Source of the DNA: Athripsodes cinereus
Lineage: Eukaryota > Arthropoda > Insecta > Trichoptera > Leptoceridae
Direction: 5' to 3'
Length of the DNA stretch: 64,000 nucleotides
NCBI GenBank assembly: GCA_947579605.1
Contig: OX388316.1
Span: forward strand, 10,233,290-10,297,289
Position numbers and translations under genes: made by a program. Positions 1 to 10,677 of the stretch are shown here, one piece after another. Position 1 is the first letter of the stretch. Each line of letters opens with the position of its first letter. Under the pieces are notes generated by a model. It did not search any database. It saw only the letters and a list, made by a program, of their open reading frames with translations, and had not been told where the DNA came from.

Positions 1-3000
1 ATTATTTTTGATTGGTTGAATAAGTTGACAAGCAGGGCCCGATCGAGTTATTTAGCAGCTCTGGGCAAAAACAATATTTGTCGCCTTAAACAACACCTTA
101 TAAGTCATGAGCATCTTATTCCAATTTTCGCTATTTGGTATTGTTGATCAATTTTCCAAGTGAGAACTTTTTTTAGGTCACGGATTTTGGAATTTCCTGC
201 CATCAAAATTTTTACACCCTTGTTGTCACCAGATTTTGAAAAAGATATAAGAATTTGGAATATTTCACAGTCTCCCCACTTTTATTAAAGACTATTTTTT
301 CAGAATCTCACTTTTGAGTTCTCTATTTTCAAAATTTTATAAATTTTCGACAGAACATAGGAATTTGAAATAGGTATTTCATTATCTGTTTGTTTTTTTT
401 ATAGAATATTTACATCAGACATCTCAATTGGAGAAAAAATCTCCAGTCGCATATAAAAAACCAACGAGATGTCTAACTGGTTTTATCATCTGCGTCCAAA
501 TCCAGTTAAACATTAAAAAAATGTTAAATTGAATTTTAACGACCCTCGTTTTTGCAGCTTTGGGCTTTTGCCTGGCTCCCCTCCAGCTAAATTGGGCCCT
601 ATTATAAGAATCAAAATTTAAGATATTGTAGGCAACTAGCAGATTTTTTTTTAATGTGTTCATTAACAAGTTAAAACAAATTTAATTTAATCATTGTGAA
701 TATAATAAATTGATTTTGAAATGATCTAAATTATGAGTGGATTATTCAATAATATATGATTGATACCATAAAATGATTTTATTAAAATTCATTGTTATGA
801 AGAATTTAATGGTTACGACTGGATGAGAAGTTTAACCTTGTCTATATCTACTGTCAACTTTATATTTATTAGAGTATTTTGTTCGCATCACAATTACATT
901 TTATTTGAGTATATAATTTGTATTTGACACTTAACAGATTTATTGTAAGGTGTCAAAGATTTCACCATGAGGTGCGGTAAACTTACCTTTAATAATACAA
1001 GCTTTTAGCTTACTGAGAAATATGTATAAAGTTGTATTTTAAATTTAGGTTTATAAAAAAGGTTGGAATTTTTTAAATGTTTTAAAACCAAAACAGGTAT
1101 GTAATTTTGAATAGTTATATAGAGAAGTATATTTGTAATGTATGATGCTATTTTAATAATGTAGGTATGATGCTATTTTAATTTACCCATAATTTCAAAT
1201 GAATTAAAGTTCCATAATAATAAATATTGAAATGATATTCCTGTTACAAATAAATTATTTATTATATTATTCATTTCACACAAAGTTTAAGACTGATTTA
1301 TACAAAATGTTTTATGTTTAGTAGTAAGCCAGTCTCTCATATCATGTATGCAATATTTTATTTGAATGTTTGAAAATGGGAAGCTCTATAAATTTCCAAA
1401 GGTATAATATTGTTAGTTGATATTATTGTCATTTGATGAATATCTACTGTAGTCATCACCAGCAGTTGAACATGTAACTGCCAATATGATAGGTGTGAAT
1501 GTGTAATCCAAATTATTTGCCCCTTGGTGCAGTCTCATTATTTTAATTAACTCAGCACAAGCCAATAGCTATGGGGCCAACAGATTGCGCAGATAGAGTG
1601 AAAAGTAAAAAGTGCACTGACGAAGCCCATTTGTTCAGCTAACCTGAGAATACCCTCAACATTATTTACTTATTAAGTTTGGGGTAATGTGTATTGAAAT
1701 ATGGCATATATTTGACGGGTAATATTGTTAAATTAGACTAATTTTATAAAATATTCTCAGTAACTTATTTGCAATATTTGAAGATATTACTCATGCTTTG
1801 TTCCTCAAATTTATTACAGCAATATGTTTTATATGAATAGAATAATACATATATTATAATAATTTTATTGTTGTCATTTAATAATCACTTTAATCATCAT
1901 GCCCAAAGAGTAATACATATGTTATATGAAAAGGTTCCTTTTTTAAATAAAATTTAACAACTAGTTTACTAGGAAAATATTAAGTTCTCAGTTAAAGATT
2001 ATACCAAAATAATGTCTGAAATAAAAGAAAACCTAATATGTATTATTTTCAAAATGTTTCTGTGTAGTGTGTAAAAAAATACATGACCCTTTGGAAATAA
2101 AAACGAATAAAATAGTTTTTCTCGTACTTTGTAATGTCACTCAATAAGTGATGTAATGTGATTTAATATTATAAGAGTTTAGTATTAAGTAAGTTAGACG
2201 TAACAACAATGATGTTTCTATTTACATTGTATAATGTAATGTATGTATATTTAGGTGCGGGTGCGCTGTAAGATGTATTTATTGACATGCACTGTGCACA
2301 CTGTGCTGCACTCTGTATTGATATTATTACTAGGCTGGAAGCTTAGATCAATATTTTATTGAATTCCATAGTTTTAATAGTGAAATATATTCAACTGTAA
2401 CTTATCATTAATACACACAATTTATACTTAAAATATACAAATATATACATTAAATTGATACTTTCATTTCTAAAGTATTTAACCCATGGCAAAAAATAGG
2501 TGGACAGTAATGTCGTCACATCCAAAATGAAATGTCGGATTTACACATTTTACAAAAATCATTCTATTACATATTTAGTCAAAAAGTTTTGTAATATATA
2601 TTTTTTTCATTTTATTCTACATATTGTAATGTAAAATAGAGAAAAGTTTGTAATTCTGTTATTAGGACTAATAAAATCATGAATTTATTCCCCTTTATTT
2701 GTCTCCTCTATAAAATATCAATTTTGCAGATCCGACATTACATTATGGACGTGACGATATGAGAGTCTCAGATTTTCAATTGATAAGACTCCACGTTCGA
2801 ATCCTCAGACTGACAACCAATATTAAATTGGTGACATAAGTATATTGCTTTCTGTAAGGATGTATTTAGTTTTAATTCAAATTCAAATACATCCTTAAAA
2901 AAAAGGTAACAAATTTGGACGTTCGAGGCATTATTTAGACGGTGTCTAATTTTAAAGAATTTTACTAACATTGGCAAAAATGCACATTGACTGTGTGTTC

Positions 3001-3298
3001 ACCTTAACAATATATAAAATATTACAAAAAATTGGGAACTATTAGTGCAGATCAATAAAAATACCATTTAATTTTAAATACTCAATTAGTGTATTTTAAT
3101 GATTATTATTCATTACACATCCAATATAAAGTAGTAAAACTAGAGAAATAATCTATAAGTTGTATGTGGACAGATGTACATTACCCAAAAATCTATTTGT
3201 AAAACTCCATAGCATAGAATCACAAGACCACTTTGTCCTTGGTTTATCCTGAAAATATAAACAAAAATTGTATTACCTTTCAAGTAGGAAATAAGTAG
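1..3298. other. AT-rich intergenic DNA, no gene recognised
   Basis: The stretch is strongly AT-rich with stop codons in all frames. The few open frames are under 85 codons and show no family motif and no convincing splice partners. A box-B-like word (GTTCGAATCC) occurs near 2815, but no matching A box was found. The right boundary is the 5' LTR of the retrotransposon at 3299. Confidence 0.6.
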
Positions 3299-3833
3299 TG
3301 TAGCATACACATGCCATACATAACCTCTTTTCAATGACAGTTATCATCTAGGTCGGTAAAACAGTTACCTACTGCGCGACCTTGTTAAAATCATCACTAG
3401 ATGTCTCATCCCAAAGGGTACACAAGGATATTTTTCAGAAGAGTGGGGGTACCGCCCCATACAGCCGAATCTGTATATAAGGCCGCCACCACTCATAGAA
3501 CAGCAGTGTTCATTTGGCTTTAACAGTCCGAGCATCATAAAGTAATAACCAGAGAGTTTTGGTTGGCAATCCACCTAGCTTTTCTGCCTATTGCTTCCTA
3601 CTTGCGCAAACCGCCGCCAAGAACGTTGCATTGGATACCCAGGAACGTGTTCGTCGCGGTTACCGCCTAGTAGCTCAAACTGAAAAGTTTATGAACAATC
3701 TTCGCGCTACATAATAATTAAACCACTGTCATTGTACAAACCATCTACACTTGTGAATTGTAATTTTTCAATACAACTATAAACCAAACAATATTTTATT
3801 TGTCATCCCTTGACCAATTGCAAAAAGTGTTAT
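3299..3833 (+). repeat. 5' LTR
   Basis: It begins TGTAGCATAC and ends GTGTTAT(A). A TATA box (TATATAA) at about 3474-3480 lies in the middle and is the likely U3 promoter; the R/U5 part would follow it. The sequence recurs at 5856-6390. A 69-codon minus-strand frame present in both LTRs is a chance frame. Confidence 0.9.
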
Positions 3834-3837
3834 AAAG

Positions 3838-3855
3838 TGGCGACCCAACTCGCGG
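3838..3855 (+). other. Putative primer-binding site
   Basis: TGGCGACCCAACTCG begins four bases after the 5' LTR, the place where the 3' end of a host tRNA (CCA complementary to TGG) would prime minus-strand synthesis. The tRNA was not identified. Confidence 0.55.
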
Positions 3856-4045
3856 CCCGAAACCAGCCCTGATGTGACTAGTGAATGACAGTGAAAAACA
3901 TCGCAAGTGTCCTTGAAAAACATTTATAATATTGCACAGTGGCTTTAGTGACTTAATTGCGCATCACGTGTATTGTACAGCATTTATAATCAAGACATTT
4001 ACAATAGATACCATTACACGCCGTGTAACGCGCAGCGCCAAAAAG

Positions 4046-5695
4046 ATGTCAATAAATTTTACAAATGAACAGTTCCAACAACTGCTTGCGACCATTGGAG
4101 GCAGTAACAACAAATCGGGAACTTTAGCAGCCTGTACCGCGTCATACGACGGCTCCCGCAAACCGGAAACTATTGAAGCATTCCTGTCAGCTGTCAATGT
4201 CTATAAGACAGTGGAACACATCACGGAAAGTGATGCCATTACAGGCATACCGTTGCTGCTGAACAAAGACGCCGCAACTTGGTGGCAAGGCATCAAACAC
4301 GATGTCAAAACTTGGGAAGAGTTCGAACGACGCATTAGACACGCGTTCGTTCCTAAAAAGCCCGCATATATAATCTATCAAGAAATTACGGGCGAAAAAC
4401 AAGCGCCCGGAGAGTTGACGGAAATTTTTGTCGCCCGAAAACGAGTCCTGTTCGCCCAGCTACCAGGACCAGCCCATACAGAAACGCAGCAGATAGATAT
4501 GATCTACGGATTGCTGAGTGTCGATCTTAGGCGTAAGATATCCCGAAACTCCATCATGTCATTCGACGAGCTTGTTGGAGTAGCCCGAGAGGTGGAGCAA
4601 ATAGCGACGGAGCAAAACAGAAGCCGCTCAGCAGACCACAGCAAGCCTCGGGATCGCTGCAACTTCTGCCGGTCATGGGGACACACTGAAGAAGCCTGTC
4701 GAAAACGCCAAAAGAAAAACAAGCCCAATACAGTTCCAAGGAACCCCGAGACATCAGCAGCTTCACCAGTGCCCAAGTTCGCCTGCTACGGTTGTGGAAC
4801 ACCAGGAGTCGTACGGAGCCGATGCCCTAAATGCCAGAACAACCGTGCTCTTTCCTCGAGCAGTGAAGGCCTCTCATTTTGCGCCCTTAACACGACAGAC
4901 GCCCGCCGCCGCCCAACAGTCATAATATCGATAGCTGGTCATGAAGGTGTGGGGCATGTGGATAGCTGTGCCAAATCTAGTGTGGCCTCATACCAGTTAT
5001 ACAAGGTTTTATTAGAAGAAGGCCACCAGTTCCACCCAAAGACAGTAACTGTCACTCTGGCTGATGGTTTCACTCGTAAGCAAGAGGTCTTGACAATAAA
5101 GATGCCAGTCCTCTTAGGGGAACTGTCAGTTCCCACCACATTCATTGTGTTTCCCGAGTCAAGGGATAACCGGACCCTCTTAGGCGTTGGATTCATCCAG
5201 GATGCAGGCCTGATCCTCAACATACCACAGATGACCTGGAGCCTCGTTCATTCGCCAGGAGTTACACACGATCTACTTTACGAAGAAGATGACATGCCAG
5301 CCTGCACGAGCAGCATCGCTACATTGGAACACCAGAGCCGAACGCCCAGTCCAATCCGGCAAATGAGGCAGGAGATGCTGATACCAGAGCCGATATCCCC
5401 AATGTCGGTCTCTCCGCTATCCACTCCCAATGGCTACCCCGCACACTTGATAGAGATGAATGAAGCTACGCCAAAACGAAGGTTAGATACCTTGTTCGAC
5501 GGCTACTCACCCAGTCTTGCAGACCGCCTTTACCGGGATGCCCAAATGGCCATCTTTATGGCAGACAACACTCTGACACCCCGGTCAAGAAACCTGTTTC
5601 CAGACGGAGTAGAGCACACTAAGGTAGCCAGTCTGGATATTCAGAATAGCGCACTCACCTTCATGCAAGCGGCTATGCTCTCGGAGCAGTTTTAG
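4046..5695 (+). CDS. Gag polyprotein with zinc knuckles and protease-like tail
   Basis: The reading frame is open from 3932, but the ATG at 4046 (after CCAAAAAG) is preferred because the preceding 38 codons have no gag character; it gives 549 residues. Residues about 30-190 look like a Ty3/gypsy gag capsid region, including the typical ATWWQG motif. A zinc knuckle CNFCRSWGHTEEAC fits CX2CX4HX4C. A second, CYGCGTPGVVRSRCPKC, has Val where the His belongs. Downstream there is a retropepsin-like segment in which the expected D-S/T-G is DSC (GHVDSCAKSSVAS), so proteolysis is doubtful. The C-terminal ~140 residues are low-complexity. The frame ends where it runs out of phase into an RNase H remnant, marking the internal deletion of pol. 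Confidence 0.85.
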   Translation: MSINFTNEQFQQLLATIGGSNNKSGTLAACTASYDGSRKPETIEAFLSAVNVYKTVEHITESDAITGIPLLLNKDAATWWQGIKHDVKTWEEFERRIRHAFVPKKPAYIIYQEITGEKQAPGELTEIFVARKRVLFAQLPGPAHTETQQIDMIYGLLSVDLRRKISRNSIMSFDELVGVAREVEQIATEQNRSRSADHSKPRDRCNFCRSWGHTEEACRKRQKKNKPNTVPRNPETSAASPVPKFACYGCGTPGVVRSRCPKCQNNRALSSSSEGLSFCALNTTDARRRPTVIISIAGHEGVGHVDSCAKSSVASYQLYKVLLEEGHQFHPKTVTVTLADGFTRKQEVLTIKMPVLLGELSVPTTFIVFPESRDNRTLLGVGFIQDAGLILNIPQMTWSLVHSPGVTHDLLYEEDDMPACTSSIATLEHQSRTPSPIRQMRQEMLIPEPISPMSVSPLSTPNGYPAHLIEMNEATPKRRLDTLFDGYSPSLADRLYRDAQMAIFMADNTLTPRSRNLFPDGVEHTKVASLDIQNSALTFMQAAMLSEQF

Positions 5696-5854
5696 TCCAA
5701 GGGGAGAAAGAGGATGAACACCCTGTGGAGTATGCAAGTAGACTATTGATACCAGCGAAAAGAAGTATCTGGACCCTCAAGAAGGACTACTCGTCAGAAT
5801 TGAAGAAGGAATCCTAGATCATTGCCGGGACGTCTTCAGATCTAGAAGGGGAGA
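5662..5854 (+). pseudogene. Remnant of pol (RNase H scrap and extreme C-terminus) plus polypurine tract
   Basis: In a different frame from gag, 5662-5817 encodes an RNase H-type segment containing GAVLVQ and HPVEYASRLL, characteristic of Ty3/gypsy pol, before a stop at 5815-5817. A further short frame, about 5826-5855, matches the usual pol end (RDVFRSRRGD) and overlaps the purine tract AGAAGGGGAGA just before the 3' LTR. Reverse transcriptase, most of RNase H and integrase have been deleted. Confidence 0.75.
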
Positions 5855-5855
5855 C

Positions 5856-6390
5856 TGTAGCATACACATGCCATACATAACCTCTTTTCAATGACAGTTA
5901 TCATCTAGGTCGGTAAAACAGTTACCTACTGCGCGACCTTGTTAAAATCATCACTAGATGTCTCATCCCAAAGGGTACACAAGGATATTTTTCAGAAGAG
6001 TGGGGGTACCGCCCCATACAGCCGAATCTGTATATAAGGCCGCCACCACTCATAGAACAGCAGTGTTCATTTGGCTTTAACAGTCCGAGCATCATAAAGT
6101 AATAACCAGAGAGTTTTGGTTGGCAATCCACCTAGCTTTTCTGCCTATTGCTTCCTACTTGCGCAAACCGCCGCCAAGAACGTTGCATTGGATACCCAGG
6201 AACGTGTTCGTCGCGGTTACCGCCTAGTAGCTCAAACTGAAAAGTTTATGAACAATCTTCGCGCTACATAATAATTAAACCACTGTCATTGTACAAACCA
6301 TCTACACTTGTGAATTGTAATTTTTCAATACAACTATAAACCAAACAATATTTTATTTGTCATCCCTTGACCAATTGCAAAAAGTGTTAT
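5856..6390 (+). repeat. 3' LTR
   Basis: Same length as the 5' LTR and apparently identical to it. It follows the purine tract directly and is followed by the AGTAG duplication. Confidence 0.9.
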
Positions 6391-6428
6391 AGTAGTTAAT
6401 AAGTGTTTGGAAGTGTATTACATACTAT

Positions 6429-7886
6429 CAGAGGCAGCCGGCAATATGTATTTGCGGGGGTTCGGTAAAAAAAAAAACACCTATCTTATTCCTTATAAAG
6501 AAATTCTATCCTGCTCTCTTTACCATTAGTAAACACTTCAGTTACTAAAGGTTAATCTCTGGTATTTTATGTTCTTAATGTATTCTACGTTTAATTCACC
6601 CATTTTAATAGTAATCTATAAGCTAAAACAATAATATATTAATTTTATTTAGGTATTAGGTATTGGAATCCCAAATATTGATTTAAGCGTAAGGAAGAAC
6701 CTTACTAAAGCCTTTGTATGGAGCATTCTGCTTTATGGTTGTGAGACGTGGACCATCAGCAAGAGTGAAAGCGGACAGTTGGCGGCCTTTGAGATGTGGT
6801 GCTACAGACGCATGCTTAAGGTCCATTGGTCGGAACACGTCGAAAACGAAGTAGTATTAACCAGGGTAGGCGAAAAAAGGCAACTTCTTAAGAGAATCGG
6901 CCAACAACGAGCTAACTGGATTGGCCATAACATCAGGCACCCAGGACTACTCACCGCCATCGCGGAGGGTAAGACCGAGGGGACAAATGGCAGAGGCCGA
7001 CCAAGAGACGCGTATATGGACCAACTGAAGAGGGACATGAACTGTAGCTCATACGTAGAGCTGAAAAGACTGGCAGAGAATAGAGACGAATGGAGAAGAA
7101 AAACCAAACTCGTTGCAGACCAATCCAATGGATTGTAACTTATTATATATGTATATATATTTAGGTATATTGTAGATTATTTAAATTGCGTGTAATATTT
7201 TGATATAAGCGCGCCCGAATACAAAATATCTTACAGATAACAAAAAAACTAATTACCTGCATAACACAATCGCGACTAGCGGTGACTGTCTATAGAAATT
7301 TTACCACTAAGTAATAAGTATTAACAGTGCATACGGCTGACCTTTGAACCTCACGACATCAATCCATGCATTTTGACATGCTTGGTAGGTACTAATTCAT
7401 CGCGTCCACATATAACTAATAACAGGAATCCCTTCACATAAAAAAAACACACTAGTCAAAAAATTTCCGTCAATGTACGACAAAATGCTACAAGGCGTAT
7501 CTCTTACTCCTTTTTACATGTGAGCATAGTTGTGTTCATTGCCCAAGATATCCCATATATTTTTAATATCTCCATACAATTTTAACACCACGAACTTATG
7601 TATTGAAGGTATACGAAATGTATGGGGCATCGTGTGCAACATTTGATTTTGCACCGTTTAGTTCGCTCAACATCTGCACTAAAATATTCTAACAAACAGA
7701 AGCGCTGCATGTTGAAAAGCAATAGTGAATGTGATGACTGTGTTGTTCATATGGTAACTGGAATTACATTGTTCATGGGAAAATTTATAAATATTTTTTA
7801 TTTTAATTATTACTTATTGTTAGGTTTCTATCTTTTAAATTGGGGGTGCGTTTGAACCGCCCCTCATTATCAAAGAGCTGCCTCTG
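6429..7886. mobile_element. hAT-like element carrying a LINE insertion
   Basis: The ends form short inverted repeats, CAGAGGCAGC on the left and GCTGCCTCTG on the right. The 8 bp sequence CATACTAT is directly duplicated on both sides (6421-6428 and 7887-7894). Length 1458 bp. CAGAGG-type ends and an 8 bp duplication are hallmarks of hAT. No hAT transposase frame was seen; the interior holds a LINE 3' fragment (about 6658-7140), so the element is non-autonomous. A 77-codon frame at 7622-7855 has no recognisable motif. Confidence 0.75.
6658..7140 (+). pseudogene. LINE 3' fragment (C-terminal end of reverse-transcriptase ORF)
   Basis: The 119-codon frame from 6779 has the C-terminal end typical of non-LTR ORF2 proteins (GHNIRHPGLLTAIAEG, RGRPRDAYMDQLKRDMN, ending ADQSNGL). 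Homology to the minus-strand LINE at 35379-36590 begins about 6660, upstream of the ATG. A TATA-rich tail follows. This copy keeps about 30 bp that the other copy lacks (after GGTTGTGAG, near 6745). The clade is uncertain: RTE/L2-like. Confidence 0.8.
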
Positions 7887-7894
7887 CATACTAT

Positions 7895-8824
7895 AAAGGT
7901 GGCGATACACATGCCTGTAAAGTGGAACAGTAGCGTGCATGCCTGTTAATGGCATGTAAAAGTTACTGGCGCGATGTGGATACATTTGCAAGTTAAACTT
8001 GCATGCAATTTGCGTCCTTGCATGCCTGTATTTGCAAGACGTATACACAAGCTAGCCACGAGACAGTATGTGTCTCAAATCACTCAGTCTCAAGCTTTTT
8101 TGCAATGGAAAACATTCGAAGTGAATTAAATATCATCATAATGCAATTAGTAGTACAATGTGAGGTTAATTTAATAAGAGAAAAAAAGAAGACGGATTAT
8201 GGTGAAAGATTGGATAAGCAGAAGGGAAAATTTTTGGAGCAAGTTGTTGTCTGCTTACAGAATTGCGACAAGAAGATATAGATGGTTACAGATACCATTT
8301 AAGAATGCTGCCAGAAAAACTGATGATGAATTGTTAGGAAAAATTGCGGATAAAATAAAAAAGAAAAAAACACGTCAGCTATTGGTATACCCGTACCTGT
8401 CGCTACGTTCACACATGCCGGTTTCATAGCCCCCTGCGTCCCCTCCCTCATTTATTCATTTATTGAACAAAAGAAACAATGAACAGCATTACAATAAAAA
8501 AACCTTTTCGCTGTCATTGTACGTAAACAGTAAACAATCAAGACAATAATAAAATATAACACAAAAATACAGAAACATAGAAATTCTATGACACAAATAT
8601 ACAAGAAAAAGGAATATTGACCACGTTTAATCGCGCGTCCCCCTCTCGCACGCAATATTTGGCATGCAAGAGAGAGACGTTGCATGCCAGTAAATCAAAT
8701 GTTGTGCTCTCTATTTATGTGGCAGATACAGACATGCTAGTTAGCGAATACGCATGATAGTAGGTGGCATGTGCAAGGAGCTGTTATGCAAGTGTGCCTG
8801 CTACAGTCATGTATATTCCCGGCT
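7895..8824 (+). mobile_element. Decayed PIF/Harbinger transposon
   Basis: A coding remnant runs through 8104-8390 in at least two frames. Readable pieces are an N-terminal MENIRSELN, WWVKDWISRRENF-like text at 8195-8235, ELRQEDIDGYRYHLRMLPEK at about 8260-8320, and KIADKIKKKKT after it. This order (WW.. W..RR.., then ELR.ED..GY...LRM) is that of Harbinger nuclease N-termini. Frameshifts and stops break it, and the catalytic DDE part is missing. The probable ends are imperfect inverted repeats (GGTGGCGATACACATGCCTG, and its partner ending near 8824). CATGCC words recur near both ends. The left end abuts the target duplication of the neighbouring hAT element. Confidence 0.6.
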
Positions 8825-8998
8825 TTAGTCATGAATCTAGAATGACTAAAAATATGCAGTAGAGACATTCCAATAAAAATAGCCCTCAGTGATTTAAAAA
8901 AAACGTATTAAGTTATTCTTTGTACATTTTCATTATGTATATGGATTTTATTTTTTAGAATAGTTTTTTTTCATTTATATGTGAGTGAGTGGTCAATG

Positions 8999-9903
8999 TA
9001 GAGGGTATCTTTTCCCGGATTATTTTTGTTCCCGGGAAACGGGAAATTTTAAAATGAATTTCCCGGGATTCCCGGGAATCCCGGGAAATTCATTATTATA
9101 TTTATAAATATTCAATTTTCAACAAATTTGGTATAAAAACTCTCATAACTTGTTGACCCTTGCAAACATTTTGATTTGATAAAAAAAATCAAATTTTTGT
9201 TACCAATATAAGTAATTTGCTTAAAAAAACTAAATAGCTGACTGACGAGATTTATTTAGGTACTCCATGTTATATCAAAATAAAAATTGTTTACAAAATA
9301 TATAAACTTTTAATTTTTGATCATCCTATCAAGCAAAAAAATGTTATGGATTTTGGCAAAGCTTTTTAAAGATTTTTGACTTTAAAAAATGAGAAATTTC
9401 GACAAAAAAAGATTTTTTATATCGGTTAATATCCATGAATAAAACAAAAAAATGACAGTTGGCTGCACTAATATTTTAAAGAACTATCTAACTTTTCGAA
9501 ATATGTAAAAAAAAACATGAAAAATTGTAGGATTCTTATACATTGTCGGCCAAACACACCTCCGATTTCGAATTATATTTAGAATAATTATGCTTCTTTC
9601 AAACGAATACATTGAAGCTATAATTAAGTTTTTTTTTTAAAGTATAACACTTATATTGGTAATTAATATTATTTTTCATATTTTCATATCAAAATATTCG
9701 TCAGCTTCTACAAGTTTATCACGACTATTACAGTTAACTAAACAAAGATTTCGGAATCGGTATGGCAATCTGCATGACTAATAATTTGTATTTTTTCCCG
9801 GGAAAGGATTCGTTTTTTTCCTGGGAAACGGGAAATAAAAATTAGAGGGTTTTCCCGGGAATTCCCGCCCGGGAATTCCCGCTAATTTTTAAGTAACCCT
9901 CTA
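8999..9903. mobile_element. Non-autonomous hAT element with CCCGGGAA subterminal repeats
   Basis: TAGAGGGT at the left and ACCCTCTA at the right are inverted. An exact 8 bp duplication, GGTCAATG, flanks the 905 bp unit (8991-8998 and 9904-9911). Both ends are packed with TTTCCCGGGAA/TTCCCGGGAAT words in both orientations. The interior is AT-rich with no transposase. The 8 bp duplication and the short terminal repeat indicate hAT. Confidence 0.85.
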
Positions 9904-10156
9904 GGTCAATGGGTACCAGTGGTTGGCAATTTCACAATGCATTTGAACCGCTGGTTCCTATTTTATTTTTTCTCCTTTTATCACCCTGTCTTCATATTTG
10001 GAATATAGCCGCTTCACTAACACTATCAAATGAGGTAAACAAAAAAATATAACAGTGCTTTACAGCAGAGAACAATTTACACACAAAAAAAGTAAACTAG
10101 AATTATCTTTATATTATTATTGTTCACTTAAGGCATTCCACCCAGTAAATTCATCT

Positions 10157-10677
10157 TTATATTAAACATTTTAAATAAATTAGAATACCTTCATCTTCAG
10201 ATGCAGAGACTGACTTTCTAGATATAGGGGTATCTGGCCTAGATCCACCAGATCTATTTGACTCGCGTGATCCACTGCGTGATCTTGATCCACTCTTAGA
10301 TCTTGACCTGCTTCGGCTAACAGATCTACTCTTGCTTCCAGACTTACTACGGCTTCTAGATTGTGATCTGAAATATTTGGAACATAAAATTAATTAGTAT
10401 TCCAGGATAATGCAACTTGTACATAATTCCTATTTTTAATGAATTCCACAATATTGAATATTATTGATCAAACCTGGATCGTGATCCACTTTTAGATCTG
10501 GAACGTGATCTGGATCGGGATCCACTTTTAGATCTGGATCGTGCATTACTCCTTGATCGGGATCGTGAACCACTCTTTGATCTGGACCTTGATCTTGAGC
10601 CACTTTTTGATCTAGATCTACTCTTAGATTTTGATCTCGATTTACTTCTAGAACGGCTTCGAGATCTGCTCTTGGAC
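10157..10677 (-). other. Exons encoding the Arg-Ser repeat tail of Ctr9
   Basis: Exons 15 (10677-10474) and 16 (10367-10157) encode long runs of alternating Arg/Lys and Ser, of the type [19 protein letters not shown]. At the DNA level they are a degenerate repeat of AGATCT/GGATCC-like hexamers. The pattern resembles RS domains of splicing factors, which are phosphorylated and bind other RS proteins; that role here is inference. Confidence 0.8.

Larger units (their letters stand above)
3299..6390 (+). mobile_element. Short LTR retrotransposon, gag-only deletion derivative (Ty3/gypsy-like)
   Basis: Two 535 bp direct repeats bound a ~2 kb interior. The element is flanked by the 5 bp duplication AGTAG (3294-3298 and 6391-6395); GTAG with LTRs one base longer is an equally good reading. 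Reading the two LTRs side by side I found no difference, which implies a young insertion. The interior has a primer-binding-type TGGCGACC at 3838, one gag reading frame, a scrap of RNase H, the last codons of pol and a purine tract (5844-5854). Reverse transcriptase and integrase are absent, so movement would need enzymes from a full-length relative. The Ty3/gypsy assignment rests on the gag, the RNase H scrap and the short duplication. Confidence 0.88.

Noticed and set aside
2768..2860. Box-B-like word GTTCGAATCC suggesting a tRNA or SINE
   Set aside because: No A box at suitable spacing and no cloverleaf. Left unannotated as a gene.
3365..3574. 69-codon minus-strand frame repeated at 5922-6131
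   Set aside because: It lies in both LTRs and is duplicated only because the LTRs are. It has no motif and is opposite to the element's transcription.
7622..7855. 77-codon frame within the hAT element
   Set aside because: No transposase motif and no relation to the LINE. Probably chance.
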